Positions 63,414 to 64,000 of a stretch of DNA of 64,000 nucleotides are shown here, piece after piece. The DNA is taken from the NCBI GenBank assembly GCA_024233785.1, contig JACKPD010000004.1, positions 62,001-126,000 of the forward strand, in the 5' to 3' direction. The first letter of the stretch is position 1. Each line of letters opens with the position of its first letter. The notes under the pieces were generated by a model, which was not told the DNA's origin, searched no databases, and saw only the letters and a list, made by a program, of their open reading frames with translations. The translations under genes and the position numbers were made by a program. Source of the DNA: Spirochaetales bacterium. Its GTDB lineage: Bacteria; Spirochaetota; Spirochaetia; CADAEX01.

Positions 63414-64000
63414 GCAATCTTAAATTAAGAGTTTTGTTGATATTTACAGTTCTCCCTCTCCTGTTTTCCCTGGTCTTTTTACTGCCTTACTTCAATTATC
63501 TTGCGATCAGCATTGTAGCTGCGGCATTTTCCATTAGCGGTACATATGAGACCTGGAAACTTTTTTACGGTAAATACAGTAAAACTGATTTTGCTTTTGT
63601 TACTCTAATTGCATATTCAATACCTCTTCTGGTCTACCTTGAATCAGCTTCCATTATACCATTCAACACGGTTTACTATTTCGCGGGAATAATTATATTT
63701 ATGATTTTTACATATCAGATATTCAGCCGCGATGAAAACTTATATTCGGAAATAAATAAAAAAACATCATCAATGCTGATTCTGATGTTTTATCCCGGCC
63801 TTTTCTTTTCTTATACAATCAGGTTTACTACCCTGCACTACCCTTCATATGCGCTGCTTGTTTTCATGCTTGTAGTTTTTATCAACGATATCTGCGCGTA
63901 TATTACCGGGATGCTCTGGGGAAGCAGCAGCCGTAAAGTAATTCCAATCAGCCCGAAGAAAAGCCTTATAGGGTTCATCGGAGGATTTACATCCTCAATT
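63410..64000 (+). CDS. cdsA: Phosphatidate cytidylyltransferase, cut by window edge
   Basis: Makes CDP-diacylglycerol from CTP and phosphatidate in the inner membrane. The first 197 residues are in the window and have six to seven hydrophobic helices. Diagnostic blocks: VFINDICAYITGMLWG at about 160-175 and ISPKKSLIGFIGGF at the window end, the start of the CDP-alcohol S-x-KK-x-x-G signature. It overlaps uppS by 4 bp (ATGA) and AAAGGAG precedes the ATG. Downstream neighbours expected from Treponema (dxr) are not visible. Confidence 0.93.
   Translation, partial: MSNLKLRVLLIFTVLPLLFSLVFLLPYFNYLAISIVAAAFSISGTYETWKLFYGKYSKTDFAFVTLIAYSIPLLVYLESASIIPFNTVYYFAGIIIFMIFTYQIFSRDENLYSEINKKTSSMLILMFYPGLFFSYTIRFTTLHYPSYALLVFMLVVFINDICAYITGMLWGSSSRKVIPISPKKSLIGFIGGFTSSI

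Noticed and set aside
1..64000. CRISPR arrays, prophage or conjugative genes, toxin-antitoxin pairs
   Set aside because: No regular spaced repeats, no phage structural or integrase-like genes, and no recognisable toxin or antitoxin pair were seen.

Overview
The window reads as a chromosome segment of a spirochaete (phylum Spirochaetota), of moderate to low GC. This rests on gene content. There is a maf-rpsB-tsf-frr-uppS-cdsA order like that of Treponema, a DUF4954 beta-helix protein, a eukaryote-like CDP-alcohol phosphotransferase of the type linked to phosphatidylcholine synthesis in Treponema, CHASE2 adenylate cyclases with FecR proteins, and lipoproteins with short spirochaete-type lipoboxes. 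No rRNA, CRISPR array or complete mobile element was seen.

Layout. 1-13.2 kb holds two copies of one module: a leftward CHASE2-adenylate cyclase facing a rightward operon of small exported protein, outer-membrane barrel, FecR protein and lipoprotein. A GNAT acetyltransferase separates the copies, and the copy-B cyclase is broken by frameshifts. 13.2-18.4 kb has a PGPGW-like membrane protein, trpS, an AI-2E-type exporter, a gamma-carbonic anhydrase-like protein, a glycosyltransferase and Hsp20 with an apparent sigma-54 promoter. 18.6-27.1 kb has a polytopic transporter, a phosphonate-type ABC operon, thpR, an Omp85-like barrel, hisC and a half-size AbrB transporter. 27.3-33.3 kb is a five-gene peptide ABC operon. 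33.4-39.3 kb carries an acyl-ACP thioesterase, DUF4954 and trkAH. 39.6-48.5 kb is an energised cobalamin/siderophore uptake region: MinD-like ATPase, exbB, exbD, tonB, btuB under a cobalamin riboswitch, and btuC, btuD, btuF. 48.7-58.2 kb is a mixed set: RRM protein, CDP-alcohol phosphotransferase, corA, OmpA-like lipoprotein, TSUP transporter, beta-carbonic anhydrase and small proteins.

58.8-62.45 kb is abnormal. An IS3-type OrfA fragment, a tRNA-Arg(CCG), maf, rpsB, tsf and most of frr are all recognisable and lie at the right spacing, with start codons and ribosome sites intact. Each is riddled with small indels, while frr's end, uppS and cdsA downstream are clean. Either this is uncorrected low-quality sequence or a genuinely decayed essential operon with working copies elsewhere. 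The even damage to unrelated genes, with near-normal gene lengths, favours the first.

The most interesting biology is the duplicated cyclase/FecR envelope module, the sigma-54-type control region of hsp20, a MinD-like ATPase coupled to Exb/Ton genes, three promoters that would give leaderless mRNAs, and a candidate pseudoknotted RNA between trkH and the MinD-like gene.
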